A DNA stretch of 64,000 bases from Cellulomonas hominis (GTDB taxonomy: Bacteria > Actinomycetota > Actinomycetes > Actinomycetales > Cellulomonadaceae). The number at the start of each line of letters is the position of its first letter. Positions within the stretch are counted from its first letter, which is position 1. The notes beneath the pieces are model-generated. The model saw only the letters and a program-made list of their open reading frames with translations, was not told the origin of the DNA and ran no database searches. Location: the NCBI RefSeq assembly GCF_014201095.1, contig NZ_JACHDN010000001.1, forward strand, positions 62,001-126,000, given 5' to 3'. A program made the translations under genes and the position numbers. Positions 43,960 through 52,590 of the stretch are shown here, in pieces.

Positions 43960-46317
43960 ATGACGACAGCGCGCACGCGACGCGGCACCACCACCGCGGC
44001 GGTGCTCACCGGGACGGCCCTGCTGGCGGTCGCCGCCTGCACGGGCGGCACCCCGGAGGACGCCTTCACGACCCGCGAGGTCACCGACGGCCGGACGACG
44101 TTCGTCGTCGTGACCAACCCCGGCGACGCCCCGGTGCTGTCGTACGGGGCGGGCAGCGGCGTCGAGCTCCTGTCCGAGCGGGTCGGGGGCCGGACGGTGG
44201 CGTTCAAGGACATGAACGCCAACGGCACGCTCGACACCTGGGAGGACTGGCGGGAGTCGCCGGCCGACCGCGCCGCGGCGCTGGCCGGGGAGCTCGCGAC
44301 CGAGCAGCTCGCGGGCCTCATGCTGTACGGCACGCAGGAGCACTCCCCCGCGGACGGTCTCACCGCCCACCAGGAGCAGTACCTCGCGGAGTCCCACGTC
44401 CGGAGCGTGCTCAACGCCGGGCCGAACGACGTGGACGCGAACGTCACCTGGTCGAACGAGGTGCAGGCGTTCGTCGAGTCCCTCGCCACGGCGGACCGGC
44501 CGTACGTGCCGGTGAACTTCACGTCCGACCCGCGCTCGACGGCGGGCGCCGCCGGGTACAACTCCCCCGGCGACGACCTCTCGCGCTGGCCCTCGAACCT
44601 CGGGCTCGCCGCGACGCGCGACGTCGGCACGGTGCACGAGTTCGCCACCACGATCTCCGCGGAGTACCGGGCGCTGGGCATCGCGACGGCCATGAGCCCG
44701 CAGATCGACCTGGCGACCGACCCGCGCTGGCTGCGCACCGAGGGCACGTTCGGCGAGGACGCGGAGCTCACCGCCGCGTTCGCCGCGGCCAACGTCGACG
44801 GGTTCCAGAGCTCCCCGGGCGTGGACGGCTGGGGGCCCGAGTCCATCAACGCGATGATCAAGCACTGGGCCGGCGAGGGCCCGGGCGAGGGCGGCCGCGA
44901 GCCGCACACGGACGCCGGCAAGTACGCCGTGTACCCAGGCGGGAACTTCGCCACGCACACGCAGGCCTTCCTCGGCGCGCTGGACTCGGCGTCCGTCATG
45001 ACCTCCTACTCGATCGTGGTCGGTCCCGACGGCGAGCCGCTGTTCGCCGACCGCACGGGCGCGGCGTACGACACGGGCCGGATCGCGCAGCTGCGCGCGG
45101 AGTACGACGGCGTCGTCATCACCGACTGGAACGTCACCCGGTCGATCTCCGACGCCGGCTCGACGGGCGGGACGGGCTGGGGCGTCGAGGACCTCACGGA
45201 GGACGAGCGGCACGACGCCGTCCTGCGCACCGGGCACGACATGGTCGGCGGCAACAACGACGTCGCGCCGGTGCTGGCGGCGTACGACCTGTGGCAGGCC
45301 GACTACGACGCCGGCCGCGTCGGCGTCGACGCGGACACCCGGTTCCGCGAGTCCGCGGCACGCATCCTCCGGATGATGTTCCAGCCGGGGCTGTACGAGA
45401 ACCCGTACCTCGACCTCGACGAGTCCCGCGCGATCGCCGGGTCCGCCGACAAGGTCGCGGCGGGCTACGAGGCGCAGCTCGACTCGGTCGTCATGCTGAA
45501 GAACTCCGACGGGACCGTCGCCCCGGCGGACGCGGACGCGTGGCGGGGCGCGACCGTCTACGTCCCGCGCACCTCCACCCTCGACCTGGGCGGCAAGCTC
45601 GGCGGCGTCGTCCCGCCCGAGGGTCCCGGCCTCGACGTCGCCGCCCTGGAGCAGCACGTCGGCGCCGTGGTGACGGACGAGGCGGTGCTCGACGCCGACG
45701 GCCGGGTCGTCGGCTACACGGCCCCCGACCTCACCGACGTGGACCTCGTGCTGGTCGGCATGCGCAGCCCGGTCAACGGCACGCACTTCAGCCCGGTCGG
45801 CCACGACGACGCGACCGGCGAGTGGTACCCGCTGTCCCTGCAGTACCGCCCGTACACCGCGGACGGCGAGCACGTGCGACGCGTGTCGATCTCCGGGGAC
45901 GTCCTGCCCGACGGGACGCGCGAGAACCGCTCGTACTACGGCGCGACCTCCCGGATCGCGAACGAGGCGGACCTCGACGCGTTCGAGCGGGCGGTCGCCG
46001 CCGTCGGCGCGTCGGGCCGGGACATCCCCGTCGTCACCGTGCTCAAGGCCACGAACCCGACGGTCCCGGCGGAGTTCGAGGCGGCGTCCGACGCGGTCCT
46101 CGTCGGCTTCGGGGTGAGCGACGCGGCGCTGGTCGAGGTCGCCCTGGGGCTGCACGAGCCGCAGGGGCGGCTGCCGATGGCGTTCCCGGCGTCGATGGAC
46201 GCGTTCGAGGCGCAGCTCGAGGACGTCGGCGGGGACACGGAGCCGTACGTCGACGCGGCGGGGAACGCGTACGGGATCGGGTTCGGGTTGGGCTACGGCG
46301 GCGTCGTCACGGGGTAG
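43960..46317 (+). CDS. GH3-family glycoside hydrolase lipoprotein
   Basis: 785 residues. The signal peptide ends in a lipobox VAAC (Cys27), so the enzyme is anchored outside the membrane. The (beta/alpha)8 domain contains MSPQIDLATDPRWLRTEGTFGED, KHWAGEGPGEGGREPH and the nucleophile Asp389 in VVITDWNVT. The second domain (about 500-785) contains DSVVMLKNSDGTVAP and ends with GIGFGLGYGG. GH3 enzymes are exo-beta-glucosidases, xylosidases or related; the substrate is not readable. It stands alone, with no transporter or regulator beside it. Confidence 0.88.
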   Translation: MTTARTRRGTTTAAVLTGTALLAVAACTGGTPEDAFTTREVTDGRTTFVVVTNPGDAPVLSYGAGSGVELLSERVGGRTVAFKDMNANGTLDTWEDWRESPADRAAALAGELATEQLAGLMLYGTQEHSPADGLTAHQEQYLAESHVRSVLNAGPNDVDANVTWSNEVQAFVESLATADRPYVPVNFTSDPRSTAGAAGYNSPGDDLSRWPSNLGLAATRDVGTVHEFATTISAEYRALGIATAMSPQIDLATDPRWLRTEGTFGEDAELTAAFAAANVDGFQSSPGVDGWGPESINAMIKHWAGEGPGEGGREPHTDAGKYAVYPGGNFATHTQAFLGALDSASVMTSYSIVVGPDGEPLFADRTGAAYDTGRIAQLRAEYDGVVITDWNVTRSISDAGSTGGTGWGVEDLTEDERHDAVLRTGHDMVGGNNDVAPVLAAYDLWQADYDAGRVGVDADTRFRESAARILRMMFQPGLYENPYLDLDESRAIAGSADKVAAGYEAQLDSVVMLKNSDGTVAPADADAWRGATVYVPRTSTLDLGGKLGGVVPPEGPGLDVAALEQHVGAVVTDEAVLDADGRVVGYTAPDLTDVDLVLVGMRSPVNGTHFSPVGHDDATGEWYPLSLQYRPYTADGEHVRRVSISGDVLPDGTRENRSYYGATSRIANEADLDAFERAVAAVGASGRDIPVVTVLKATNPTVPAEFEAASDAVLVGFGVSDAALVEVALGLHEPQGRLPMAFPASMDAFEAQLEDVGGDTEPYVDAAGNAYGIGFGLGYGGVVTG

Positions 46318-46357
46318 CCGGGGTCCGCCCGCTGAGACGTCCGGCCCGCTGCAGGGC

Positions 46358-46720
46358 TCACGCGCTGCGGACGTAGTCCTCGATCGCCTGGCGCATGACC
46401 GCGCTGGGCGTGCGCCCCTGGTCGCGCGCGAGCCTCACCAGGGCGGCGTCGACCTCGACGGGAAGGCGGACCTGCCGCTTGGGCGAGTGGCCGGAACCGG
46501 ACGCGGAGAGACGAGGACGGCCACGTCCTCGTCGCGTGGCCGCCTCCATCTCGTCGTCGCTGAGGAACGGCGCCAGGTGGTCGCGGCCCGGCAGCTCACC
46601 GCGTCCGGGGGTCACGACCGCGTCCGTCGGGAGTTGCCAGTCGTCTGCGCCGACCTCGGCGGCGAGCCGCTCGTAGTAGTCGTCGTCACCGGCACGTCCG
46701 GGTCCGGTCGTCGTGCTCAC
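46358..46720 (-). CDS. Ribbon-helix-helix antitoxin-like protein
   Basis: 120 residues. The first 70 are acidic and probably flexible; the C-terminus is a CopG/RHH DNA-binding domain, KRQVRLPVEVDAALVRLARDQGRTPSAVMRQAIEDYVRS. GTG 46720 overlaps the stop of the small upstream gene (GTGA). Order and overlap match a toxin-first BrnT/BrnA-type toxin-antitoxin pair. The RHH would autoregulate the promoter near 47000. Confidence 0.7.
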   Translation of the reverse strand: MSTTTGPGRAGDDDYYERLAAEVGADDWQLPTDAVVTPGRGELPGRDHLAPFLSDDEMEAATRRGRGRPRLSASGSGHSPKRQVRLPVEVDAALVRLARDQGRTPSAVMRQAIEDYVRSA

Positions 46721-46983
46721 TGCGCCCTCCTGGCGGCTTCGAGGATCTTCGGTCTGGCATCCATCACGTGGAACACGACGAGGCGCCCGTCGGCGACTTC
46801 CGCCATGACCTCCAGCAGGCGACCGTCCAGTCCCGGCCCGATGAACAGGTCAGGCGCTGCCCGGCCGGGAACCCGCGACGACCCGAACGGCGAGATGCGG
46901 AACTGGTGCCGGAGCATCGCGTTGACCGCGTCCTCGCGTGAGACGCCATGCTTGTCGGCGCCGCCCGTCCACCGGATGTTCAT
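46717..46983 (-). CDS. BrnT-like putative toxin
   Basis: 88 residues. ADKHGVSREDAVNAML resembles the KHGVSFEEA helix of BrnT ribonuclease toxins, and DGRLLEVMAEVADGRLVVFHVMDARPKIL the central sheet. Similar small actinobacterial proteins pair with RHH antitoxins. ATG 46983 is chosen; GTG 47001 would add six residues (VEYRTT). The toxin activity is unproved, and conservation to canonical BrnT is partial. Confidence 0.58.
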   Translation of the reverse strand: MNIRWTGGADKHGVSREDAVNAMLRHQFRISPFGSSRVPGRAAPDLFIGPGLDGRLLEVMAEVADGRLVVFHVMDARPKILEAARRAQ

Positions 46984-47134
46984 CGTAGTTCTGTACTCCA
47001 CAAATGGCTAGAGGCGGTCGCGACGCACTCACCATGCCGGTCGCGCAGGTGCGGGTTCCGGGACGGGAGCCCCTGGACGATCGCGCGTCCTGGGGCGAAC
47101 GGGGCGGATCGGCCCTGCGACCCCGCGGACTAGC

Positions 47135-48193
47135 TGTACTGACCAAGACCGTTGTTGACGTGAAGAGAGACCTCCGGGTCGAGTTGGAGCTGTCTAGGAA
47201 CCGACTCTGACCAACGGAGGTCTCTCATGGCCCACGCTAACGCCCGGCTGACGCCTGCCGGCAGGTTGACCATGGTCCAGCGGATCGGCGCGGGGCGTCC
47301 GGTCGCGCACGTCGCTGCGGAGATGGGTGTGTCCAGCACGACCGCGTGGCGGTGGTGGCGCCGGTTCCAGGCCGAGGGGCCCGCCGGGCTCGTTGACCGG
47401 TCGAGCGTGGCCCGCAGCCATCCGCGTCGGACCAGCGCCTGCGTCGAGACCCGGGTGCGGATCGCCCGGATGCTGAGCCGTCGCGGGCCGGTCGCGATCG
47501 GGCGTCTAGTGGGGTTGCCGGCCTCGACCGTCGGGCGGATCCTGCACCGCCACCGGGTCCCGCGCCTGGCTGACTGCGACCCCGTGACCGGGCAGGTCAT
47601 CCGGGCGACCCGCCGGTCGGCGAACCGCTACGAGCACCCGCACCCGGGGTCGTTGGTGCACATCGACGTCAAGAAGCTCGGGCGGATCCCCGACGGCGGT
47701 GGCTGGCGCGCCCACGGCCGCTCGGAGGAGGTCCGCGGCCGCGGGATCGGCTACGACTACGTCCACACCGCGATCGACGACCACTCCCGCCTGGCCTACG
47801 CCGAGATCCACCCCGACGAGAAGGGCGCGACCGCCGCGGGGTTCCTGGCGCGCGCCGCGGGGTTCTACGCAGATCACGGCGTCCGGGTCGAGCGGGTGAT
47901 CAGCGACAACGCGTTCGCCTACCGCAACTCCCGCGTCTTCCACCAGACCGCGGCCGACCTGGGCATCGTGCAGAAGTTCATCCGCCCGCACTGCCCCTGG
48001 ACCAACGGCAAGGTCGAGCGGCTGAACCGGACCCTGGCCACTGAGTGGGCCTACTCCCGCATCTGGTCATCCAACGCCGACCGCGCCGCAGCCTTGCCCG
48101 CCTGGCTCCAGCACTACAACCTGGAACGACCCCACCTCGGCATCGGCGGACTCACACCCATCGACCGCGTCAACAACGCAACGGGTCAGTACA
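47135..48193. mobile_element. IS481-family insertion sequence with 6-bp target duplication
   Basis: Terminal inverted repeats start TGTACTGACC (47135-47144) and its complement ends at 48193 (GGTCAGTACA). Inner matches of GTTGTTGACG continue the repeat. ACTAGC is present directly on both sides (47129-47134 and 48194-48199), a target-site duplication. The element is 1059 bp, carries a full-length transposase and appears intact, so insertion was recent. Confidence 0.9.
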
Positions 48194-48198
48194 ACTAG
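47227..48198 (+). CDS. IS481-family transposase
   Basis: 323 residues. Helix-turn-helix segments VAAEMGVSSTTAWRWWRRF and IGRLVGLPASTVGRIL precede the DDE integrase core: Asp in LVHIDVKKLGRI, Asp in RVISDNAFAYR and Glu in NGKVERLNRTLATEW. The last Asn and the TAG stop (48193-48198) are completed by the flanking duplication rather than by the element itself. GGAG lies upstream of ATG 47227. Confidence 0.95.
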   Translation: MAHANARLTPAGRLTMVQRIGAGRPVAHVAAEMGVSSTTAWRWWRRFQAEGPAGLVDRSSVARSHPRRTSACVETRVRIARMLSRRGPVAIGRLVGLPASTVGRILHRHRVPRLADCDPVTGQVIRATRRSANRYEHPHPGSLVHIDVKKLGRIPDGGGWRAHGRSEEVRGRGIGYDYVHTAIDDHSRLAYAEIHPDEKGATAAGFLARAAGFYADHGVRVERVISDNAFAYRNSRVFHQTAADLGIVQKFIRPHCPWTNGKVERLNRTLATEWAYSRIWSSNADRAAALPAWLQHYNLERPHLGIGGLTPIDRVNNATGQYN

Positions 48199-48243
48199 CG
48201 CCGGCCGCACGCGGTGACGGCCACACCCCGAGGGGGCGGTGTG

Positions 48244-48954
48244 ATGCGCACGGGAACCCGGCCCGTCGGGGCCCTCGTCCTGCTGGCGGCCCTGGCGCTG
48301 GCCGGCTGCTCGGGACCCTCGGCGGACGACGCCGGCGACGGCCCCTCGACCCCGCCGGCGACCTCCGCGCCGGCCACGTCCTCCGCCCCGGACGACCCCG
48401 AAGACCCCGACGACCCGGCCGACCCCGGGGCCGAGGAGCCGCCCTCGAAGGGTGGTGCCGGCGGCGGCGAGGTCGTCCTGGTCGGGCTGCCGGTCGGCGG
48501 CGGGGGCCCGGTCGAGCTGGACGACGGCGTCGGTTGCGTCGAGGTCTTCGGCGCCTCCGAGGGGGTCCGGGCGACGGTCGAGCAGGTCGTCCTGGAGCCG
48601 TCGGGGACCGCGCTGCTCCCCGGCGCGTGCGGGAGCGACCACCCGGCGTGCGCCGGCCTGGTCGACTCCTCGTCGTACAGCTGCGCCGTGCGGTTCCGGG
48701 CGGCGCCCGGGGCCACCGGGGTCGAGGTGGGGCTGCTGGGCACGCTGGCGTGCGACGACGCCGCGGTGTGCGCCGAGCTCCGCGAGCGGTGGGGCCCGAC
48801 CGCCGGCGGGGTGCCGTTCGTCTTCGTGCCGGCACAGGGGCCGGGCGACGCGGGGAGCACGGAGCCGGAGGACCCCGGGGCGAGCGAGCCCGCGGACGAT
48901 CCCCCGGACGATCCCGCCGACGCGCCCGGCACCGACCCGACGGGCGGGGGCTGA
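48244..48954 (+). CDS. Hypothetical acidic lipoprotein
   Basis: 236 residues. The signal ends with lipobox LAGC (LLAALALAGCSGPS). Two Pro/Asp/Glu-rich flexible stretches (about residues 28-65 and 205-236) surround a compact domain with six Cys (VGCVEVF, GACGSDHPAC, YSCAVRF, ACDDAAVCAEL) that likely form disulfides. ATG 48244 has GAGGGGG upstream. The IS481 element inserted 50 bp before this gene, so its native promoter was displaced. The next gene starts directly after its stop. Confidence 0.68.
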   Translation: MRTGTRPVGALVLLAALALAGCSGPSADDAGDGPSTPPATSAPATSSAPDDPEDPDDPADPGAEEPPSKGGAGGGEVVLVGLPVGGGGPVELDDGVGCVEVFGASEGVRATVEQVVLEPSGTALLPGACGSDHPACAGLVDSSSYSCAVRFRAAPGATGVEVGLLGTLACDDAAVCAELRERWGPTAGGVPFVFVPAQGPGDAGSTEPEDPGASEPADDPPDDPADAPGTDPTGGG

Positions 48955-49860
48955 GTGCGCTCCGGGCGGCGGGCTCCGGCGCCGGCCGTCCCGGAGCCCG
49001 CGCCGGAGCCGCCGCCCGGACCCGGCGCCCCGGGGTGGGGGCAGGTGTGGGGCGTGCTCAGCGGCGTGGTGGCGCCCGCGACCCTGGTCACGGCGCTGCT
49101 GTTCTACTTCGGCTACGTCGCGACGCGCGCGCAGTTCCGGTACTTCGGCGTCGACGTCGACACGCTCGGCTACACCACGCAGGAGTTCGTGATGCGGGCG
49201 CCGCAGTCCCTGCTCGTGCCGGGGCTGACGCTGCTGCTGGTCACCGCGGCACTCGTCTGGGGCGACGGGCTGGTGCGGCGGTGGCTGGCGCACGCGCCGG
49301 CGGCCACCGTGCGCCGGGTCCGGGGCGTGGCCGGCGCGGTGGGCGTGCTGCTCCTCACGGCGGGGGTCGCGCTGGTGGCGCTGTACCGGCCCCTGCTCGA
49401 CTGGCTCCCGTACCCGCTGGTCACGTCGCTGCTGCTCGGGTCCGGCGCGCTCACCGTCGAGCGGGTTCTCGCCTGGCGGCCCGGCGCGACCGGGTTCCGC
49501 GTGGAGCGGGTGCTGCTGCTGCTCGTCGTCCTGGTGGCGACCCTGTGGGCGACGGCGACGGTCGCCGAACGGTCCGGGCGCGGATCGGCCCGCCTGCTCG
49601 CCGCCGACCTCACGGACCTGCCGGAGGTGGTCCTCGACACCCCGGGCCGTCTGTTCCCGGGCGACGAGACCGTGCGCGAGCAGGCCCTGCCCGCGAGCGG
49701 GTCCGGCTTCGCGTACCGGTACCGCGGGCTGCGGCTGCTCGCCGCGGGCGACGCCACGCTGCTGCTCGTGCCCGAGACGTGGACCGAGTCCGGGTCGACC
49801 TTCGTCGTGCCCCTCGCCGACGTCCGCGTGAAGTACCGGTTCGTGGACGATCCGCCGTGA
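48955..49860 (+). CDS. Hypothetical membrane protein
   Basis: 301 residues with about four membrane helices (near 35-60, 85-105, 125-145 and 182-200) after a Pro-rich cytoplasmic start. A soluble C-terminal part (about 205-301) contains SGFAYRYRGLRLLAAGDATLLLVPETW. GTG 48955 abuts the lipoprotein stop with no gap, so the two are coupled and probably work together at the envelope. No known family. The 266 bp after it (49861-50126) hold no gene I can support. Confidence 0.65.
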   Translation: MRSGRRAPAPAVPEPAPEPPPGPGAPGWGQVWGVLSGVVAPATLVTALLFYFGYVATRAQFRYFGVDVDTLGYTTQEFVMRAPQSLLVPGLTLLLVTAALVWGDGLVRRWLAHAPAATVRRVRGVAGAVGVLLLTAGVALVALYRPLLDWLPYPLVTSLLLGSGALTVERVLAWRPGATGFRVERVLLLLVVLVATLWATATVAERSGRGSARLLAADLTDLPEVVLDTPGRLFPGDETVREQALPASGSGFAYRYRGLRLLAAGDATLLLVPETWTESGSTFVVPLADVRVKYRFVDDPP

Positions 49861-50126
49861 CCAGAGCACTCACCCGCCGGCGCCGACTACTCAGAGGGCA
49901 CGCCGCGACGGGCACCCGGATCCGCAAGCGGCGCCCTCGGTCCCCGCGGTCGACGGGCCACGACCACCCAGATCCGCCCGTGTCCGCCCGCACACCGGGA
50001 CGTTCGTCTTGCCGCCCTGCGAGGGGCGGTCACATCCTGGGAGGCGGGTCCCGCCGCTGCGCGCGAGCCCCGGGACCGCTCAGGGTCGCGGGCGTGCGCT
50101 CGGCCAGACGAGTGCAGGAGAACACC

Positions 50127-50204
50127 ATGACAACCCGCCGAACCCCCGCACGACGCCCGGCGCGCGCGTGCCGCTCCTGCTCGCAGACGGGGGCGACGCG
50201 ATGA
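50127..50204 (+). CDS. 25-residue leader ORF coupled to the peptide transporter
   Basis: ATG 50127 follows AGGAG by 6 nt, a better ribosome site than that of the transporter. The product is basic and carries CRSC, and the TGA stop overlaps the transporter start as ATGA. It may be a translational leader that controls the transporter through coupling. No similarity to a known peptide. Confidence 0.5.
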   Translation: MTTRRTPARRPARACRSCSQTGATR

Positions 50205-51733
50205 GCGCGCCGGAACGCGAGGCCGACGCGAACGGCCGCGCGGCCGGGGAGCTCGCCGGCGACCGGGCGTTCTTCGGCCACCCGCGCGGGCTGATGACGC
50301 TGTTCACCACGGAGCTGTGGGAGCGGTTCAGCTACTACGGGATGCGCGCCATCCTGCTGTACTACCTGACGGACTCGGTCGCGGACGGCGGCCTCGGCAT
50401 CGCCGAGCGCACCGGCCTCGCGCTGGTGTCGATCTACGGCACGAGCGTGTACCTGCTGTCGGTGATCGGCGGCTGGGTCGCCGACCGGCTGATCGGCGCG
50501 CGGCGCTCGACCCTGATCGGCGGCATCATCATCGCCGCGGGGCACGTGTTCCTCGCACTGCCGAGCGCGCCGACGTCCTACCTCGGCATCGCGCTCGTGG
50601 CGTTCGGCACGGGCCTGCTGAAGCCGAACGTGTCGAGCATGGTCGGCGACCTGTACGCACGGGACGACCCCCGCCGCGACTCCGGGTTCTCGATCTTCTA
50701 CATGGGCATCAACATCGGCTCGTTCACCGCGCCGTTCCTGGTCGGCGCCGCGCGGGCGTGGGGCGGGTACCACGCCGGGTTCCTCGTGGCCGCGGTCGGC
50801 ATGGGCATCGCGCTGGTGTTCTTCGTCGCGGGGGGCAAGTACCTGGGCCGGGCGGGCGGCTCCGCGCCGAACCCCATCCGCCCCGAGGAGCGCCCGAAGC
50901 TCGTGCGCGGGTTCGGGCTCCTCGTCCTCGCGGTCGTGGCGGTCGTGGCGGTCGCCGCGCTGGTGTCCGGCGGGCTGAACCTCGACACGTTCATCGACAC
51001 GATGTCCTACCTGGCGTTCCTCGCCCCGGTGGCGTACTTCGTGGCGATGTACCGCTCACCCAAGGTCACCGACGCGGAGCGGCCGCGGGTCATCGCGTAC
51101 ATCCCGCTGTTCGTCGCGGCGATGCTGTTCTGGATGATCTTCGAGCAGGCGGCGACCACGCTGGCGGCGTTCGCGCAGAACCGCACCGAGCTGTCGTTCT
51201 TCGGCGTGACGATCAGCCCGGAGTTCTTCCAGTCGGTCAACCCGCTGTCGATCATCATCCTGGCGCCGGTGTTCGCCTGGATCTGGACGAAGACGCACGA
51301 CCGCCCGCCGACCGCGACGAAGTTCGCGATGGGCCTCGGCCTGGCGGCGCTGTCGTTCCTGGTGATGGCCGCCGCGTCCGCGTGGATCGGCGACGGCAAG
51401 GCCCCCGCGTGGGTGCTGGTGGTCGTCTACGTCATCCAGACGCTCGGCGAGCTGTGCCTGTCCCCCGTCGGCCTCGCGGCGACCACGCTGCTCGCCCCGC
51501 GGGCGTTCCGGAACCAGGCGATGGCGGTCTGGTTCCTCGCCCCGGCCGCCGGGCAGGCGATCACGGCGCAGCTCATCAAGGCCACCGAGGGCACCTCGGA
51601 CACGGCCTACTTCGGCGGCATCGGCGCGGTGGCGCTGCTGTTCGCCGTCGGGCTGCTCGCGCTGTCCCCGTGGGTCACGCGGCACATCCGCCGGGCCGAC
51701 GAGCTCGAGGGCACGGTGAGCGCCGGCGCCTGA
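50201..51733 (+). CDS. Proton-dependent oligopeptide transporter (POT family)
   Basis: 510 residues with 12 or more membrane helices. ELWERFSYYG (38-47) is the ExxERFxYY proton-coupling motif, and FYMGINIGSFTAPFLVG is the PTR2 signature. The C-terminal part includes WMIFEQAATTLAAFAQNRT. It imports di- and tripeptides with protons. ATG 50201 is the family start (MSAPE then GHPRGLMTLFTTELWERF). It is preceded by the leader ORF and ends 19 bp from a convergent SDR gene. Confidence 0.93.
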   Translation: MSAPEREADANGRAAGELAGDRAFFGHPRGLMTLFTTELWERFSYYGMRAILLYYLTDSVADGGLGIAERTGLALVSIYGTSVYLLSVIGGWVADRLIGARRSTLIGGIIIAAGHVFLALPSAPTSYLGIALVAFGTGLLKPNVSSMVGDLYARDDPRRDSGFSIFYMGINIGSFTAPFLVGAARAWGGYHAGFLVAAVGMGIALVFFVAGGKYLGRAGGSAPNPIRPEERPKLVRGFGLLVLAVVAVVAVAALVSGGLNLDTFIDTMSYLAFLAPVAYFVAMYRSPKVTDAERPRVIAYIPLFVAAMLFWMIFEQAATTLAAFAQNRTELSFFGVTISPEFFQSVNPLSIIILAPVFAWIWTKTHDRPPTATKFAMGLGLAALSFLVMAAASAWIGDGKAPAWVLVVVYVIQTLGELCLSPVGLAATTLLAPRAFRNQAMAVWFLAPAAGQAITAQLIKATEGTSDTAYFGGIGAVALLFAVGLLALSPWVTRHIRRADELEGTVSAGA

Positions 51734-51752
51734 CGCTCCCGCCGCGGGCGCG

Positions 51753-52517
51753 TCAGGCGTTCCGGGCGATCTGGGTGTTGCTGACCTGGGCGCGCGGGCG
51801 GACCACGAGGGTGTCGATGTTGACGTGGTGCGGCCGGGTCAGCGCGAACGCGATGACGTCGGCGACGTCGTCCGCGACCAGCGGCTGGTAGCCCTCGTAC
51901 ACCTTGGCCGCCCGCGCCGCGTCGCCCCCGAAGCGCACGAGCGAGAACTCCTCGGTGGCGACGTTGCCCGGCGCGATGTCGATGACCCGCACCGGCTCGC
52001 CGATCAGCTCCAGGCGCAGGGTCGTGGTCAGCATCCGCTCCGCGTGCTTGACACCCGTGTAGCCCGCACCGCCCTCGTACGGCGCGATCGCGGCGGTCGA
52101 CGTCACGACCAGCACGTCGCCGCGGCCGCTGGCCGTGAGCGCCGGGAGCAGCGCCTTCGTCACGCGCAGCGTCCCCAGCACGTTGAGGTCGTACATCCGG
52201 CGCCAGCCCTCGAGGTCGGCGTCCGCGACGCGGTCCAGCCCGAGGGCGCCGCCGGCGTTGTTGACCAGCGAGGTCAGCCCGCCGGTGGCCTCGACGTGGG
52301 CGGCGAGGCGGGCGACGTCGGCGTCGTCGGTGAGGTCGGCGACGAACGCCTCGGCGCCGGTCTCCTCGGCGAGGGCCGCGAGCCGGTCGGCGCGGCGGGC
52401 GACGGCCACGACCTCCCACCCGTCTGCGCGCAGGCGGCGGACGGTGGCCGCGCCGATCCCGCTGGACGCGCCGGTGACGACGGCGCGGAGGGTGGGCGTG
52501 GCGGACGTGCTGGACAT
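51753..52517 (-). CDS. Short-chain dehydrogenase/reductase (YdfG-like)
   Basis: 254 residues with a Rossmann fold: TGASSGIGAATVRRL, VADLTD, NNAGGALGL, Ser in VVTSTAAIAP and catalytic YTGVK. Overall it resembles YdfG-type 3-hydroxy acid dehydrogenases, which can reduce malonate semialdehyde. That activity would fit directly after the omega-aminotransferase encoded 73 bp upstream, which could yield this aldehyde from beta-alanine. This role is an inference. Confidence 0.85.
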   Translation of the reverse strand: MSSTSATPTLRAVVTGASSGIGAATVRRLRADGWEVVAVARRADRLAALAEETGAEAFVADLTDDADVARLAAHVEATGGLTSLVNNAGGALGLDRVADADLEGWRRMYDLNVLGTLRVTKALLPALTASGRGDVLVVTSTAAIAPYEGGAGYTGVKHAERMLTTTLRLELIGEPVRVIDIAPGNVATEEFSLVRFGGDAARAAKVYEGYQPLVADDVADVIAFALTRPHHVNIDTLVVRPRAQVSNTQIARNA

Positions 52518-52590
52518 GCGGGGTCCTCCCAGGTGGGTCGGTCTTCGCCGACGAGGCTACTCAGTGGGTCGGGGACGTGACGGGCGGGGG

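Noticed and set aside
49861..50126. Extended start of the POT transporter or a separate gene
   Set aside because: The upstream frame lacks transporter similarity and the conserved N-terminus begins at 50201.
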